Part shown: piece after piece, positions 1 through 8,988 of the stretch
How positions within the stretch are numbered: position 1 is the stretch's first letter
Layout of the letters: every line of letters begins with the position of its first letter
Assembly (NCBI RefSeq): GCF_002218195.1
Contig: NZ_CP022336.1
Coordinates: forward strand, 2,847,001-2,911,000
Direction: 5' to 3'
Source: Sphingorhabdus sp. SMR4y
GTDB lineage: Bacteria > Pseudomonadota > Alphaproteobacteria > Sphingomonadales > Sphingomonadaceae
DNA length: 64,000 bases
Made by a program: the position numbers and the translations under genes
Notes under the pieces: model-generated
Databases searched by the model: none
Told to the model about the DNA's origin: nothing
What the model saw: the letters and a program-made list of their open reading frames with translations, nothing else

Positions 1-80
1 AGATCATCGCGATGCATCAGCCGCCAAGCGGCGATGAGCAGCAATCCATGCGTCAACGCGATAGAAAAATTGTCTATCAT
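1..80 (-). CDS. Partial hypothetical protein, N-terminus only
   Basis: The reverse strand opens with ATG at 80-78 and stays open to the window edge (26 codons). It begins MIDNFSIALTHGLLLIAAWR, a short hydrophobic stretch (LLLIAAW) followed by Arg/Met/His/Asp residues, as in a small membrane-anchored protein. The upstream sequence has a purine-rich GGGATGA stretch that could serve as a weak ribosome site. It is divergent from the XrtA-type glycosyltransferase, so it may belong to the same exopolysaccharide locus. The 3' end is outside the window and no family is recognised. Confidence 0.4.
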   Translation of the reverse strand, partial: MIDNFSIALTHGLLLIAAWRLMHRDD

Positions 81-188
81 CTACTCATTCATCCCGGCAC
101 GAGCGGCGAAAACACGCTCTTCTATCCTTGCGCGATACAGGCATTGGGTTGACGGGACGTTAATCCTTTTTTGGCAGAGCCCTCGGCC

Positions 189-1421
189 ATGACGCGGATT
201 TTGCACATATTGGACCACAGTCTGCCGCTGCACAGCGGCTATTGTTTTCGCACGCGGGCTATTATGAAGGCACAGATAGCCAGCGGCCTCACGGTGGCCG
301 GTGTCACCGGTGTGCGACAGAACCAGCATGGCTATGTTGCGGAGCAGCTGCTGGAAGAATTTGATGGTCTGCAGTTTTTCCGGACCTTGGCGCAGGCGCA
401 GGGACCCTCACCTTTGCGCGAATGGCGTGAAGTGGCGGTTCTGGCAGAGCGCATCGAACAGGCGATCCGGGAATGGCAGCCGGACGTTCTGCACGCGCAT
501 TCTCCCGCGCTCAACGGGCTTGCCGCTTTGCGTGTCGCGGAGAGAACCGGTTTGCCCCTGGTTTATGAAATCCGCGCCTTCTGGGAAGATGCCGCTGTCG
601 GCAATGGTACCGGCAAGGAAAACAGCCCGCGCTACTGGCTGACCCGGCAACTGGAAAATCATGTTGTCAACGGGGCCGATGCGGTCGCGGTAATCTGCGA
701 AGGGTTGCGGTCCGATCTGATTGGTCGCGGGGTGAAGCCGGAAAAAATAACCGTCTCGCCCAATGGCGTCGATCTGGACCTGTTTGGCGCACCGCCGGCG
801 CGCGATGAATCACTGCAGGGCGAACTGGGCCTGACCGGCAAGGCGGTGCTTGGTTTCATCGGCAGTTTTTATGATTATGAAGGGCTCGACGATCTGATCG
901 CCGCGCTACCGATCCTGCAGGCATCCCATCCGGAAGTGCATCTGTTGCTTGTTGGCGGCGGTCCGATGGAAGACGCCCTGAAACGTCAGGTCGAACGATT
1001 GGGCGTCGGAGCTGCCGTGACCTTTACCGGCCGCGTTCCCCATGAGGAAGTGGAACGCTTTTATGGGCTGATGGACATCATGGTGTACCCGCGCAAGGCC
1101 ATGCGGCTGACCGAGCTGGTCACACCGCTCAAGCCGCTGGAAGCCATGGCGCAGGGACGGCTGGTGGCGGCATCGGATGTCGGCGGCCATCAGGAACTGA
1201 TTGAAGACGGCGTTACCGGCACGATTTTTCCGGCGGGTGATCCGGAGAAAATTGCGAGAAAGCTGGGCGTGCTGCTCGATAACAGCGCGTCATGGCCTCA
1301 AATTATTGAAACTGCGAGGAAATTTGTCGAGACAGATCGTAACTGGTCGTCAAACATTTTGCGTTACACTCCGGTTTACCAAGGGCTGATCGAGCGCAAA
1401 TCTTTTGAGCGCGCAGCTTGA
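189..1421 (+). CDS. XrtA/PEP-CTERM-associated family 4 glycosyltransferase
   Basis: Cytoplasmic GT4 glycosyltransferase of about 410 residues, expected to add a sugar during exopolysaccharide assembly. The N-terminus reads ILHILDHSLPLHSGYCFRTR, a signature I associate with the exosortase-A-linked family TIGR04063. The C-terminal nucleotide-sugar half shows GFIGSFYDYEGLDDLI, LLLVGGGP, FTGRVPHEEV and KPLEAMAQGRLVAASDVGG with the spaced Glu residues of GT4 enzymes. I chose the ATG at 189 because the homologous part begins there; an in-frame ATG at 171 would add six residues. The rest of the exosortase locus presumably lies to the left of the window. Family assignment is from memory of the motif, not a search. 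Confidence 0.85.
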   Translation: MTRILHILDHSLPLHSGYCFRTRAIMKAQIASGLTVAGVTGVRQNQHGYVAEQLLEEFDGLQFFRTLAQAQGPSPLREWREVAVLAERIEQAIREWQPDVLHAHSPALNGLAALRVAERTGLPLVYEIRAFWEDAAVGNGTGKENSPRYWLTRQLENHVVNGADAVAVICEGLRSDLIGRGVKPEKITVSPNGVDLDLFGAPPARDESLQGELGLTGKAVLGFIGSFYDYEGLDDLIAALPILQASHPEVHLLLVGGGPMEDALKRQVERLGVGAAVTFTGRVPHEEVERFYGLMDIMVYPRKAMRLTELVTPLKPLEAMAQGRLVAASDVGGHQELIEDGVTGTIFPAGDPEKIARKLGVLLDNSASWPQIIETARKFVETDRNWSSNILRYTPVYQGLIERKSFERAA

Positions 1422-1437
1422 TACGGTGGAGAATGAT

Positions 1438-2472
1438 GTGGACCAGATAGCGCAGGACTTCGCTCGGTTTAAACAACCCGCAATGGCGGTTACGGGCGGC
1501 ATTGCGGCCGCGCTGGTAATAGCGACCTTGCCGCATGTTTATCTTGAAAATATTGTCGGTGCGACTGGACTGTCGCAAATCATTCCCGCCGCCGCACCGC
1601 CATTGGGCAATACGGCGCGTAGCCTGATCGCCGTCGCGGCCGGTCTGGTATCCGCTTCGGCACTCTATCTTTTCTTGAATCACAAGACGAACTCACATGA
1701 AGGAGGCTCCGATATGAGCTTGGCACTACGCAGAAATCTCACGCAGGAGCCTGTGGCTGACGAACGGGAAGGGAAAGCGCGCTTTTCGATGCCCAAGCTG
1801 AACCTGTCGGCCAAATCTCTGACCAAATTTTTAAAGAAGCCAAGGAAAGCTCCGGGCCAGGTGACCGAGTTAAAGGATCTGCCAGATGTCAGGGCCGCGG
1901 ATCGTCATCCCGATGCTCCGGTGCGCCAGCCAATTTTTGCTGCCACCGATCTGGGCACGCCGCTGGTAGAATCAATCAAGCGGTTTGATAAAACCGAAGA
2001 CGATCAACCGCGTCCAGAACCGGTAAAACAGCAGCAGCCTCCAATCGTGAAGCCTGATCCGGTGGCGGAGAAAGCGCCTGATCGGGCCAGCGAAGAAAAG
2101 CCGACCGTGGAGCGGACCGACAAATCCGGCGAACCAAAAAAAACCGGCGCGCCCGGCGAAGATCTTTCCGCCCTGTCTCTGGCGCAGCTTGCCGACCGAC
2201 TGGAAGCCGGTCTCCGGCGTCTCGAAGCTCTGGAAAAGCGTGCGCCGGTTGTAGCTCCCGAAAAGCCGGCACAATTCTCGCCTGAGTCACGCGATATGGT
2301 CGAATCAACAGAAGAGTCCGTCGAGCCTGCTCCCGTGACGATTCCGCCGCTGCGGTCGGTCGATACGGTGGAAATGGTCGAAACCGACCCAGAATCCAGC
2401 CGGCAAGCCGATATGGATGCGGCATTGAAGGCCGCGCTCGGTACTTTGGAGAAGATGACGGCTCATCGCTGA
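1438..2472 (+). CDS. Hypothetical membrane-anchored protein with disordered tail
   Basis: Not recognised. The N-terminal ~85 residues hold two hydrophobic segments (AVTGGIAAALVIATLPHVYL and SLIAVAAGLVSASALYLFL), followed by about 250 residues rich in Pro, Glu, Lys and Asp that look disordered. A short heptad-like stretch (LAQLADRLEAGLRRLEALEKR) near the middle of the tail could form a coiled coil. It follows the glycosyltransferase in the same direction with 16 bp between. I prefer the GTG at 1438 because GGAG lies 6 bp upstream; a TTG at 1405, overlapping the previous gene by 17 bp, is the alternative. The architecture would suit a chain-length or envelope-associated accessory factor, but this is speculative. 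Confidence 0.6.
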   Translation: MDQIAQDFARFKQPAMAVTGGIAAALVIATLPHVYLENIVGATGLSQIIPAAAPPLGNTARSLIAVAAGLVSASALYLFLNHKTNSHEGGSDMSLALRRNLTQEPVADEREGKARFSMPKLNLSAKSLTKFLKKPRKAPGQVTELKDLPDVRAADRHPDAPVRQPIFAATDLGTPLVESIKRFDKTEDDQPRPEPVKQQQPPIVKPDPVAEKAPDRASEEKPTVERTDKSGEPKKTGAPGEDLSALSLAQLADRLEAGLRRLEALEKRAPVVAPEKPAQFSPESRDMVESTEESVEPAPVTIPPLRSVDTVEMVETDPESSRQADMDAALKAALGTLEKMTAHR

Positions 2473-2475
2473 TCA

Positions 2476-2823
2476 TTAATGGGGTCGGGGTGGCTGGACG
2501 GGATCGAAGATCAGCAGGGCTTCCACCCCCATTCGCTTTTCCGACTGTTCGGTCACCAATATATCAGCGACAAAATGACCGGGAATGGCAAATTCATGGT
2601 CGGGAAGGAGCTCGGCCAGCTTTTGCCACTCTTCCGGGTTGGTTTCACCCTCCAGGTCAATTGTGAGACAGTATCGCGTCCCGGCGAAGGTAATGCTTGC
2701 CCAGGGGCGCTCGCGCTGCACAGAAACATGCGACTGGCTGCCGGCCAGTTCGGCTATTTGACGGGTTAATAGCGATCCGGGGTCGCGAGCATGGGCTTTT
2801 CGCGGCATCGGCTCAGCCGGCAT
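2476..2823 (-). CDS. Hypothetical protein, translationally coupled to the small gene upstream
   Basis: Unrecognised soluble protein of 115 residues. The compact C-terminal part (SITFAGTRYCLTIDLEGE to MGVEALLIFDP) alternates hydrophobic residues as beta strands do. I start it at the ATG at 2823, which overlaps the last codons of the 62-residue gene by 11 bp; an ATG at 2808 five codons later is also possible. The longer open frame up to 2967 runs antiparallel to nothing but overlaps the neighbouring gene in another frame, so I rejected that extension. It forms a two-gene unit divergent from the HTH/S24 regulator. Confidence 0.6.
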   Translation of the reverse strand: MPAEPMPRKAHARDPGSLLTRQIAELAGSQSHVSVQRERPWASITFAGTRYCLTIDLEGETNPEEWQKLAELLPDHEFAIPGHFVADILVTEQSEKRMGVEALLIFDPVQPPRPH

Positions 2824-3001
2824 GATCTGTTCGCCACATCTGCATGAAATTTTCTGCCCGTTCCGAAATGGTTCTGCCGGGCTGGCGGCCGTTGCGCAGA
2901 TCCTGAACGAAGCGCGGATCCCGAACCGACAGCCGTCCGAATCTTGTCCAGGACATGTCGGTTTCACGCAGGAATATCTCTATTTTTCGCAATAATGGCA
3001 C
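2813..3001 (-). CDS. Small basic helical protein, possible DNA-binding
   Basis: A 62-residue protein starting MPLLRKIEIFLRETDMSWTR. The pattern of two short helices followed by RFGRLSVRDPRFVQDLRNGR resembles the helix-turn-helix shape of very small regulators common in sphingomonads, in which Arg residues of the last helix would face DNA. No named family is assigned. Its start lies 141 bp from the divergent HTH/S24 regulator, with three operator-like repeats between them (3051-3103), so both genes are likely controlled by that regulator. The downstream gene overlaps its stop. Confidence 0.6.
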   Translation of the reverse strand: MPLLRKIEIFLRETDMSWTRFGRLSVRDPRFVQDLRNGRQPGRTISERAENFMQMWRTDHAG

Positions 3002-3050
3002 CGGTAATCTCCTTTTCGCCGCCGGTCGCGCGATGGGACGACTCGTTAGA

Positions 3051-3103
3051 TAGGGAAATTCCTATTTGAAATGGGATTTCCTACATGTCTAGGAAAAATC
3101 CTA
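3051..3103. promoter_or_regulatory. Three operator-like inverted repeats between divergent genes
   Basis: Three imperfect palindromes follow one another: TAGGGAAATTCCTA (3051-3064), ATGGGATTTCCTA (3071-3083) and TAGGAAAAATCCTA (3090-3103). They share half-sites TAGGRA/TTCCTA, and their centres are 19-20 bp apart, about two helical turns, so a bound protein would sit on one face of the DNA. They lie just upstream of the HTH/S24 gene and in the promoter region of the divergent 62-residue gene. The obvious candidate ligand is the HTH/S24 protein itself (autorepression); that is inference. Confidence 0.6.
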
Positions 3104-3141
3104 TTGCCAATTTCGGCCAGTGCCGATATGTTGCGGTGACT

Positions 3142-3795
3142 ATGTCCGACGATCCCCGTGCCAATCTCGAACAGCTGATCCGCAAGAACGGGCATGATTT
3201 TGCCGCGATCTCGAAGATGCTCGGCAAGAACGCTGCCTATATCCAGCAATATATTCGCCGCGGTTCTCCCAAAAAACTGGACGAGGAAGACCGCCGCAGG
3301 CTGGCCGAATTCTATGGTGTCGAGGAACGGCTGCTTGGTGCTCCCGCCTTGCGCGATTCGCGCCGGTCTACCCCGGTTACCCCGGATGGGTTGCTGCGTA
3401 TCAAGCAATTACAGGTGGGGGCATCGGCAGGACCAGGTGCGCTGGCGGATGACGAATATGCCGAATCCATGGGTTTTGGACGCAAATGGCTCCGGCGGCT
3501 GGGCGCCGATCCTGCCCATCTGTCGCTGATCGCCGTTGATGGTGATTCGATGGACCCGACGCTCGGCGATGGTGACGACATCATGGTCGATCACAGTGCC
3601 GCTTCCAGGCCTCTGCGAGATGGCATCTACGTGCTGCGTATGGATGATGTGCTTCTGGTCAAGCGTGTGGCCATGGGGCCGTCGGGAAAGCTGTCGATCC
3701 GTAGCGACAATCCGCAATATCCGGACTGGGAGGATGTCAGTGCGGAAAGCGTGAATATCATCGGACGGGTCGTCTGGACCGGACGGCGGCTGTAA
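3142..3795 (+). CDS. HTH transcriptional regulator with S24 (LexA/CI-like) peptidase domain
   Basis: A 217-residue LexA/CI-like regulator. An N-terminal helix-turn-helix (about residues 5-60, with DFAAISKMLGKNAAYIQQYI) binds DNA; the C-terminal S24 domain (about 85-215) carries the Ser of VDGDSMDPTL and the Lys of LLVKRVAM, the catalytic pair of self-cleaving repressors. An Ala-Gly cleavage site typical of LexA is not obvious near the linker, though VGASAGPGALAD is a candidate. I chose ATG at 3142, where the HTH begins; an in-frame ATG at 3085 would place the operator repeats inside the gene. It is not canonical LexA, because the HTH is not the LexA winged-helix type. Confidence 0.85.
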   Translation: MSDDPRANLEQLIRKNGHDFAAISKMLGKNAAYIQQYIRRGSPKKLDEEDRRRLAEFYGVEERLLGAPALRDSRRSTPVTPDGLLRIKQLQVGASAGPGALADDEYAESMGFGRKWLRRLGADPAHLSLIAVDGDSMDPTLGDGDDIMVDHSAASRPLRDGIYVLRMDDVLLVKRVAMGPSGKLSIRSDNPQYPDWEDVSAESVNIIGRVVWTGRRL

Positions 3796-3851
3796 AGCCT
3801 CTCCATTTTGGGGCCTTGCAACTTGCGCATCACGCAGCCAAATAGTCTGTC

Positions 3852-4523
3852 ATGACAGATGCACCTTTAAAGGCCGTGGTTATTCCGGTCACGCCGCTCC
3901 AGCAGAATTGCACACTCCTCTGGTGCACCAAGACCAACAAGGCCGCTCTGAGCGATCCGGGCGGCGATCTCAACCGCCTGAAAGCGGCAGTCGAAGAGCA
4001 TGGTGTCGATCTGGAGAAGATCATCATTACCCATGGACATCTCGATCATTGCGGCCAGGCAGGGATGCTGGCGGAAGAACTGGGGATTCCCATTGAGGGG
4101 CCACACAAGGATGATCTCTTCTGGATTGACCAGCTTGACGGCGACGGCGCCCGCTATGGTATGGAAGCCAAGAGCTTTGTCCCCGATCGTTGGCTGGAGG
4201 ATGGTGATCAGGTCACCGTTGGCGATCTGACTCTCGATGTGATCCACTGTCCCGGCCATACGCCTGGCCATGTGATTTTCTACCATCAGCCTTCAAAGCT
4301 GGCAGTGGTCGGCGATGTTATATTCCAGGGGTCAATCGGCCGAACCGATTTTCCGCGCGGCAATCATCAGGATCTGATCAACGCCATCACCCAGAAGCTC
4401 TGGCCGCTGGGCGACGACGTTACATTCATTCCCGGCCACGGTCCGGCAAGCCAGTTTGGCTATGAGCGCAAAACCAATGCGTTTGTCGCCGACGATGTGC
4501 TGGCGGCGCGTCAGGGTTCCTGA
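3852..4523 (+). CDS. MBL-fold metallohydrolase (GloB/YcbL-like)
   Basis: Metallo-beta-lactamase-fold hydrolase of 223 residues, related to glyoxalase II. The zinc-binding motif ITHGHLDHCGQAG gives HxHxDH, followed by CPGHTPGHVIF, VVGDVIFQGSIGRTDFPRGN (metal-bridging Asp) and FIPGHGPAS (last His). It lacks the C-terminal substrate-binding domain of true hydroxyacylglutathione hydrolase, so it matches the shorter YcbL/type II subgroup. The substrate is probably a glutathione thioester but cannot be read from sequence. It stands alone between the S24 regulator and a convergent pair. Confidence 0.85.
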   Translation: MTDAPLKAVVIPVTPLQQNCTLLWCTKTNKAALSDPGGDLNRLKAAVEEHGVDLEKIIITHGHLDHCGQAGMLAEELGIPIEGPHKDDLFWIDQLDGDGARYGMEAKSFVPDRWLEDGDQVTVGDLTLDVIHCPGHTPGHVIFYHQPSKLAVVGDVIFQGSIGRTDFPRGNHQDLINAITQKLWPLGDDVTFIPGHGPASQFGYERKTNAFVADDVLAARQGS

Positions 4524-4555
4524 CGCAGATTTTCATGAAAAGCCGGTTCGAATTT

Positions 4556-4951
4556 CTATCCATCCGCTGAATGGATTAGGGTAAATTTGACCGAAGTCAG
4601 GTCCAGCGCGGTCGTGTTTCCAGCGATGGCATAGCCTTCCAGCAGATTCAGATATCCGTCCTTCATGAACAGGACGAAACCCATCCCATATTGCAAGCCT
4701 TCTATATCAGCGCTTGTCTTTTGACCGAGTATACGGGGACTTGAGACCCGGGATATGCCCGCTGCGACGGAGATTGTGGTGAAAAATCCACCGCCGCTAT
4801 TCTCTCGTTTGACGACCGATGCCCCGGTATATTGCGCTTCCAGCCCGTCTGCAAATAGTGGCGTCTCCATAAAAATGGAACGTAAGGCAGCACGTTCCAA
4901 TGCGGTGAAATCAGCCAGGTTCTTCGCTGAGCAGGATATAGGCTTCTGCAC
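4556..4951 (-). CDS. Conserved hypothetical protein
   Basis: Unrecognised protein of 131 residues that begins at GTG 4951. The segments LTA-like LADFTALERAALRSIFMETP, ASVVKRENSGGGFFTTI and a C-terminal region of alternating hydrophobics (DGYLNLLEGYAIAG, LDLTSVKFTLI) recur, as I remember, in small uncharacterised proteins of alphaproteobacteria. No signal peptide or membrane segment is visible. It follows the MAPEG gene by 20 bp in the same direction and may share its transcript. Function unknown. Confidence 0.6.
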   Translation of the reverse strand: MQKPISCSAKNLADFTALERAALRSIFMETPLFADGLEAQYTGASVVKRENSGGGFFTTISVAAGISRVSSPRILGQKTSADIEGLQYGMGFVLFMKDGYLNLLEGYAIAGNTTALDLTSVKFTLIHSADG

Positions 4952-4971
4952 CTCGATCCAGACTGAACCGG

Positions 4972-5367
4972 TCAGGCTTCCAGATAGGGGATGCTAATCG
5001 CATAAACCCCCAGTCCGAGCAGAACCAGCATGGTGATTAGTGTGCCCACCATCCGGCCCTTGCCAAATTTCCCATCGTCCATGCCGACGCCATGGGCGAC
5101 GCGACCGAGTAGATAGAGGCCGCTTACGACCCAGAGCCATGTCGGGGATGTGGCGCTGGCTAGCTCGATAGCCGCGACCAGCAACAGGACAAACGGCGCG
5201 CTTTCGATGTAGTTGCTGTGCGCGCGCATGCGGCGCAGGACTTTTTCGTTGCCGCCGTCACCGACGCTGACTTTTTCGCTGCCCCTGACCTGGCCGACTC
5301 GGACCATGAGCCAGATGTTGATCAGCGCTGCTGCGCCGGCCACGGTCAATGTTATCGGTAAAATCAT
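4972..5367 (-). CDS. MAPEG family membrane protein
   Basis: Integral membrane protein of 131 residues of the MAPEG (eicosanoid and glutathione metabolism) family. Four hydrophobic segments are visible (ILPITLTVAGAAALINIWLM, APFVLLLVAAIEL, WLWVVSGLYLLGRVAHGVGM, GTLITMLVLLGLGVYAI). The family-typical loop after helix 1 has RRMRAHSNYIESAPF (RxxxNxxE) and the third helix GRVAHG. I start at ATG 5367, which has a GGGGGACA ribosome site; the upstream in-frame ATG at 5424 is not supported. The bacterial substrate is unknown. Confidence 0.85.
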   Translation of the reverse strand: MILPITLTVAGAAALINIWLMVRVGQVRGSEKVSVGDGGNEKVLRRMRAHSNYIESAPFVLLLVAAIELASATSPTWLWVVSGLYLLGRVAHGVGMDDGKFGKGRMVGTLITMLVLLGLGVYAISIPYLEA

Positions 5368-5578
5368 CTTGTCCCCCCAATATATGAAAATTATAGGGCT
5401 GCTATAGAAGCACAATGCTTGCAACGCACAGGAAAATCATTATACGCGCCACTTCGCGTGCAATCTGTTGAACCAAGACCAAGCGATTCTCTGCAAAATC
5501 AGAGACTGTTTGTCACCCTTGGCCGATCAGCATATTGAGCATGCTATGGATTTTTAAATTTAAAGAACAGGCTTAGCA

Positions 5579-5758
5579 ATGGCTGTACCTAAAAGAAAAA
5601 CTACGCCCTCCAAACGCGGAATGCGCCGGTCACATGATGCTTTGAAAGTCGAAGCCTATCAGGAATGCCCGAATTGCGGCGAATTGAAGCGTCCGCATCA
5701 TATGTGCGGAAGCTGCGGCCATTATAATGGTCGGGAAGTCTTGGCCGTCGATCTTTAA
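5579..5758 (+). CDS. rpmF: 50S ribosomal protein L32
   Basis: Protein of 59 residues starting [20 protein letters not shown], the standard L32 N-terminus. The zinc-ribbon cysteines are present as CPNCG and CGSCG, so this is the zinc-binding (C+) form. It is a structural protein of the large ribosomal subunit. It stands 46 bp ahead of plsX, reproducing the widespread rpmF-plsX-fabH order that links ribosome synthesis to phospholipid and fatty-acid synthesis. Too short for many gene finders but unmistakable. Confidence 0.97.
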   Translation: MAVPKRKTTPSKRGMRRSHDALKVEAYQECPNCGELKRPHHMCGSCGHYNGREVLAVDL

Positions 5759-5804
5759 TCGGCTAGTCTCTCGGCTTCTGACGCGCAATCAAGGGGAATA
5801 GCTG

Positions 5805-6854
5805 GTGGGAATGAGGCCGCGAATCGCGATTGATGCGATGGGCGGAGATGAAGGCCCGCGTGTCATGGTTGCGGGCGCTGCGCTTGCGCGACACCGCCAC
5901 GCCGGATTTCAGTTTCTTTTCGTTGGCGATGAAGCGCAGATCCGTGAAGCGCTGAAGGATCATCCCAATCTGAGCGCTGCCTCCGATATTCTGCACGCAC
6001 CGGACATCGTGTCCGGCGACGACAAGCCGTCGCAGGCACTGCGCGGCTCCAAGACCACATCCATGGGCATGGCCGTCAATGCCGTGAAAAACGGCGAAGT
6101 CAGCGCGGCGGTCAGTGCCGGCAACACCGGTGCGCTGATGGCCATCTCCAAGCTGGCGCTGCGCACGATGCCGGGCATCGACCGGCCGGCATTGTCGGCA
6201 CTGTTGCCGACAATGAAGGATACGGATGTGGTGATGCTCGATCTGGGCGCCAACACGGAATGCAATAGCCGGAATCTTGTCCAGTTTGCTGTCATGGGTG
6301 CGGCATATAGCCGCATCATGCACGGTTTTGACCGCCCCAAGGTAAAATTGCTGAACATCGGTACCGAAGAAGCCAAGGGCACTGGCACGATCCAGGAAGC
6401 TGCTGCGACGCTGAAAGGCGCCGGCGGCCTGCATATGGATTTTCTGGGCTTTACCGAAGCCGACAAGATTTCGACCGGTGAAGTTGATGTGATCGTCACC
6501 GACGGTTTCTCCGGCAATGTCGCGCTCAAGGCCCTCGAAGGAACCGCGCGATTTGTCACTGATCTGCTGAAGCAGAGCTTTCTGAGCAGTCTGCGATCAA
6601 AAATCGGTTTTCTGATATCTCGTCCGGCGACCGAAATGTTGCGCGGACATCTCGATCCCAATAATCACAATGGTGCCGTATTTCTCGGTCTGAATGGCGT
6701 GGTGGTAAAGAGCCACGGCAGTGCGGATGCCAAGGGTGTGGCCAATGCGGTCGAAGTGGCGGCCCGTCTGGTCGAGGACAGCATTCTCGAACGGATCAGC
6801 GAAGATCTGACGAAAATCAGTGAAGAAACGCCGATAGCAGAGGTGGCAAAATGA
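5805..6854 (+). CDS. plsX: Phosphate acyltransferase PlsX
   Basis: PlsX converts acyl-ACP and phosphate to acyl-phosphate, the donor for PlsY in phospholipid synthesis. The N-terminus [14 protein letters not shown], the motifs [13 protein letters not shown] and [15 protein letters not shown], and [14 protein letters not shown] are diagnostic; length (349) is normal. The GTG at 5805 has AAGGGG about 8 bp upstream, whereas the ATG at 5811 ([12 protein letters not shown]) has worse spacing, so I keep GTG. The stop overlaps the fabH start by 4 bp (ATGA), indicating coupling. Confidence 0.97.
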   Translation: MGMRPRIAIDAMGGDEGPRVMVAGAALARHRHAGFQFLFVGDEAQIREALKDHPNLSAASDILHAPDIVSGDDKPSQALRGSKTTSMGMAVNAVKNGEVSAAVSAGNTGALMAISKLALRTMPGIDRPALSALLPTMKDTDVVMLDLGANTECNSRNLVQFAVMGAAYSRIMHGFDRPKVKLLNIGTEEAKGTGTIQEAAATLKGAGGLHMDFLGFTEADKISTGEVDVIVTDGFSGNVALKALEGTARFVTDLLKQSFLSSLRSKIGFLISRPATEMLRGHLDPNNHNGAVFLGLNGVVVKSHGSADAKGVANAVEVAARLVEDSILERISEDLTKISEETPIAEVAK

Positions 6855-7819
6855 ACGATGCGGCCAGACGGTCTGTTATCAAGGGTACAGGATCGGCCCT
6901 GCCGCGCACGCGCGTTTCGAATGCCGATCTGGCCAAGCGCGTCGACACCACGGACGAATGGATTGTCGAGCGGACCGGCATAAAGTTCCGGCATATCGCC
7001 GAGGATGACGAGACCACTTCGACTCTCGCGATCGAGGCTGCGGACAAGGCGATGAAAGCGGCCGGCTTTGGCGCCGCAGATATTGACCTGATCATCGTCG
7101 CGACCGCTACGCCGGACCAGACATTTCCGGCAACCGCCACGATTGTCCAGGATGCACTGGGCTGCAATGGCTGTGTTGCCTTTGATGTCGCGGCGGTCTG
7201 TTCCGGCTTTCTCTACGCGCTCTCTGTCGCGGACAGCATGATCCGCGCCGGCAGCGCGCAAAATGCGCTGGTCATTGGCGCAGAGACTTTCAGCCGTATA
7301 CTGGACTGGGAAGACCGCGGGACCTGCGTCCTGTTCGGCGATGGCGCCGGCGCGATCGTGCTGGCGGCAGAGCAAGGCGACAAAGGCGTTCTGGCGACGC
7401 GATTGCATGCCGATGGCGCGCATAACCAGCTTCTCTATGTCGATGGCGGTGCCGGGACGACCGGGACAGTCGGCAAACTGCGCATGAAGGGCCGCGAAGT
7501 GTTTCGCCATGCCGTCGTCAACCTGTCGTCCGTATTGAAAGAGGTGCTGGAGGAATCCGGTGAATCCGTCGACAATGTCGACTGGGTGGTGCCGCATCAG
7601 GCCAACGCCCGGATATTGGATGCCACGGCCAGAAAGCTTAATCTTGCCCCGGAAAAGGTAATCAAGACGGTCGATATACATGCCAATACATCGGCGGCAT
7701 CGGTTCCGCTGGCTCTTGATACCGCTGTACGGGACGGTCGAATCAAGGCTGGAGACCTGTTGGTACTGGAAGCCATGGGTGGTGGATTTACCTGGGGCGC
7801 GTCGGTCATTCGGTACTGA
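6851..7819 (+). CDS. fabH: Beta-ketoacyl-ACP synthase III (KAS III)
   Basis: FabH condenses acetyl-CoA with malonyl-ACP to start fatty-acid synthesis. The catalytic triad is visible: Cys in [15 protein letters not shown], His in [11 protein letters not shown] and Asn in [14 protein letters not shown]-terminal [17 protein letters not shown] and the C-terminal [16 protein letters not shown] are typical; 322 residues is normal. It overlaps plsX by 4 bp. In many alphaproteobacteria ihfA and a MerR gene follow fabH; here an AraC regulator follows instead, after 112 bp. Confidence 0.97.
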   Translation: MNDAARRSVIKGTGSALPRTRVSNADLAKRVDTTDEWIVERTGIKFRHIAEDDETTSTLAIEAADKAMKAAGFGAADIDLIIVATATPDQTFPATATIVQDALGCNGCVAFDVAAVCSGFLYALSVADSMIRAGSAQNALVIGAETFSRILDWEDRGTCVLFGDGAGAIVLAAEQGDKGVLATRLHADGAHNQLLYVDGGAGTTGTVGKLRMKGREVFRHAVVNLSSVLKEVLEESGESVDNVDWVVPHQANARILDATARKLNLAPEKVIKTVDIHANTSAASVPLALDTAVRDGRIKAGDLLVLEAMGGGFTWGASVIRY

Positions 7820-7931
7820 AACTGGCTGAGGCCTTCCGCGAACCCACCAAAATTGACATATTCGTCGCCGATTTTACATCCTCGTCGAAAGCCAGTTGAG
7901 CGAAATGCATTTCGCCTTTTAGCTTGGCGGC

Positions 7932-8975
7932 ATGGAATATCCGGCATCCAAAGGTTTGCTGATCGCGGCGCCGTTTCTTTATCGCGCCTATCTCGGCTGT
8001 CATGCCCTCCATGCCCGCAAGCCGCAGCTTCTGGCTGCACTGGATTGTTCCGAAGCGGAATTACGCGATCCCGGCTACCAACTGGATGATGACGCGATCA
8101 CCAGCCTCTGCGCAGCGGCCCGGGAAGAACTCAACTGCACGGACATTCACTCCGAGATCGCCAGTAAAATGGTGCCCCGGGGTTTCTCCGATCATGGTTT
8201 CTCTGCTTTTTTCCAGCCCAGTTTCGGGGACGCCCTGCTGCATCTCATCGCAAAGCAACGTCTGGGCGCTGAGGAGCCTGTCGTCAAAATTCTGCCGCTC
8301 TCATCGGGAGACCGGCTTGTTTGGAAGCAGGAAGAGGCAGCCTCGCCGGATCTTGTCCACATCATATTCTCGCTGGTCCATCAATGCGGAGAATTGCTGG
8401 CTGATGGTCGCTTCAAAACCGTAAAGGCAGCGCATTTTGCGCACCGCCGACCAGACGCATTTCGGGGTTTTCCGAGTGAAAATTCCAACAGCGCGCCGAT
8501 ACCCTGCCACTTCAACCGGCCGTCCACTTATCTGGAATATCATCCGATGGTGATGGCGAAGCCGAATCAGCGGCATATCCCGGAAATTGTTTCGGCGGTA
8601 CAGCGGCAGGAAGCCTTTTTTGCGCGGACCAGATTCGAGCGGCAGAATCTTGTTAAGCTCACCTATGAATATCTTCTCTATCTGCTAGACAAGTCCGGTC
8701 TCAGCCTGGATGCGGCGGCGATGACATTCGGCATGGCGGAACGGACGTTACGCCGCAAACTGGTCGCCGAGGGCATGTCCTATCGCCAGTTGCTGGAACA
8801 GGTTCGGCGCGAGACGTGCCGACTCTATTTTCTCGAAGGCAGCCGGAATCTGTCGGAAATATCGGCGAAGCTGGGTTACAGCGAATTGAGTGCTTTTACA
8901 CGCGCCTATACGAGCTGGTACGGGCATCCGCCCAGTCAGGATGCCGGCAGCAATGCGATCGCTCTTGCAGCCTGA
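7932..8975 (+). CDS. AraC-family transcriptional regulator (OruR/ArgR-like N-domain)
   Basis: A 347-residue regulator. The C-terminal ~110 residues form the double helix-turn-helix of AraC proteins: GLSLDAAAMTFGMAERTLRR, then a second motif RNLSEISAKLGYSELSAFTRAY ending in WYGHPPSQ (the usual F/W-x-x-G-x-x-P-S/x). The N-terminal ~220 residues match the arabinose-binding-domain-like region (PF12625) found in OruR-type regulators, for example GDALLHLIAKQ and YLEYHPMVMA. No metabolic gene adjacent suggests the effector. Family call is firm, target unknown. Confidence 0.9.
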   Translation: MEYPASKGLLIAAPFLYRAYLGCHALHARKPQLLAALDCSEAELRDPGYQLDDDAITSLCAAAREELNCTDIHSEIASKMVPRGFSDHGFSAFFQPSFGDALLHLIAKQRLGAEEPVVKILPLSSGDRLVWKQEEAASPDLVHIIFSLVHQCGELLADGRFKTVKAAHFAHRRPDAFRGFPSENSNSAPIPCHFNRPSTYLEYHPMVMAKPNQRHIPEIVSAVQRQEAFFARTRFERQNLVKLTYEYLLYLLDKSGLSLDAAAMTFGMAERTLRRKLVAEGMSYRQLLEQVRRETCRLYFLEGSRNLSEISAKLGYSELSAFTRAYTSWYGHPPSQDAGSNAIALAA

Positions 8976-8988
8976 TTTGTGTGGAAAA

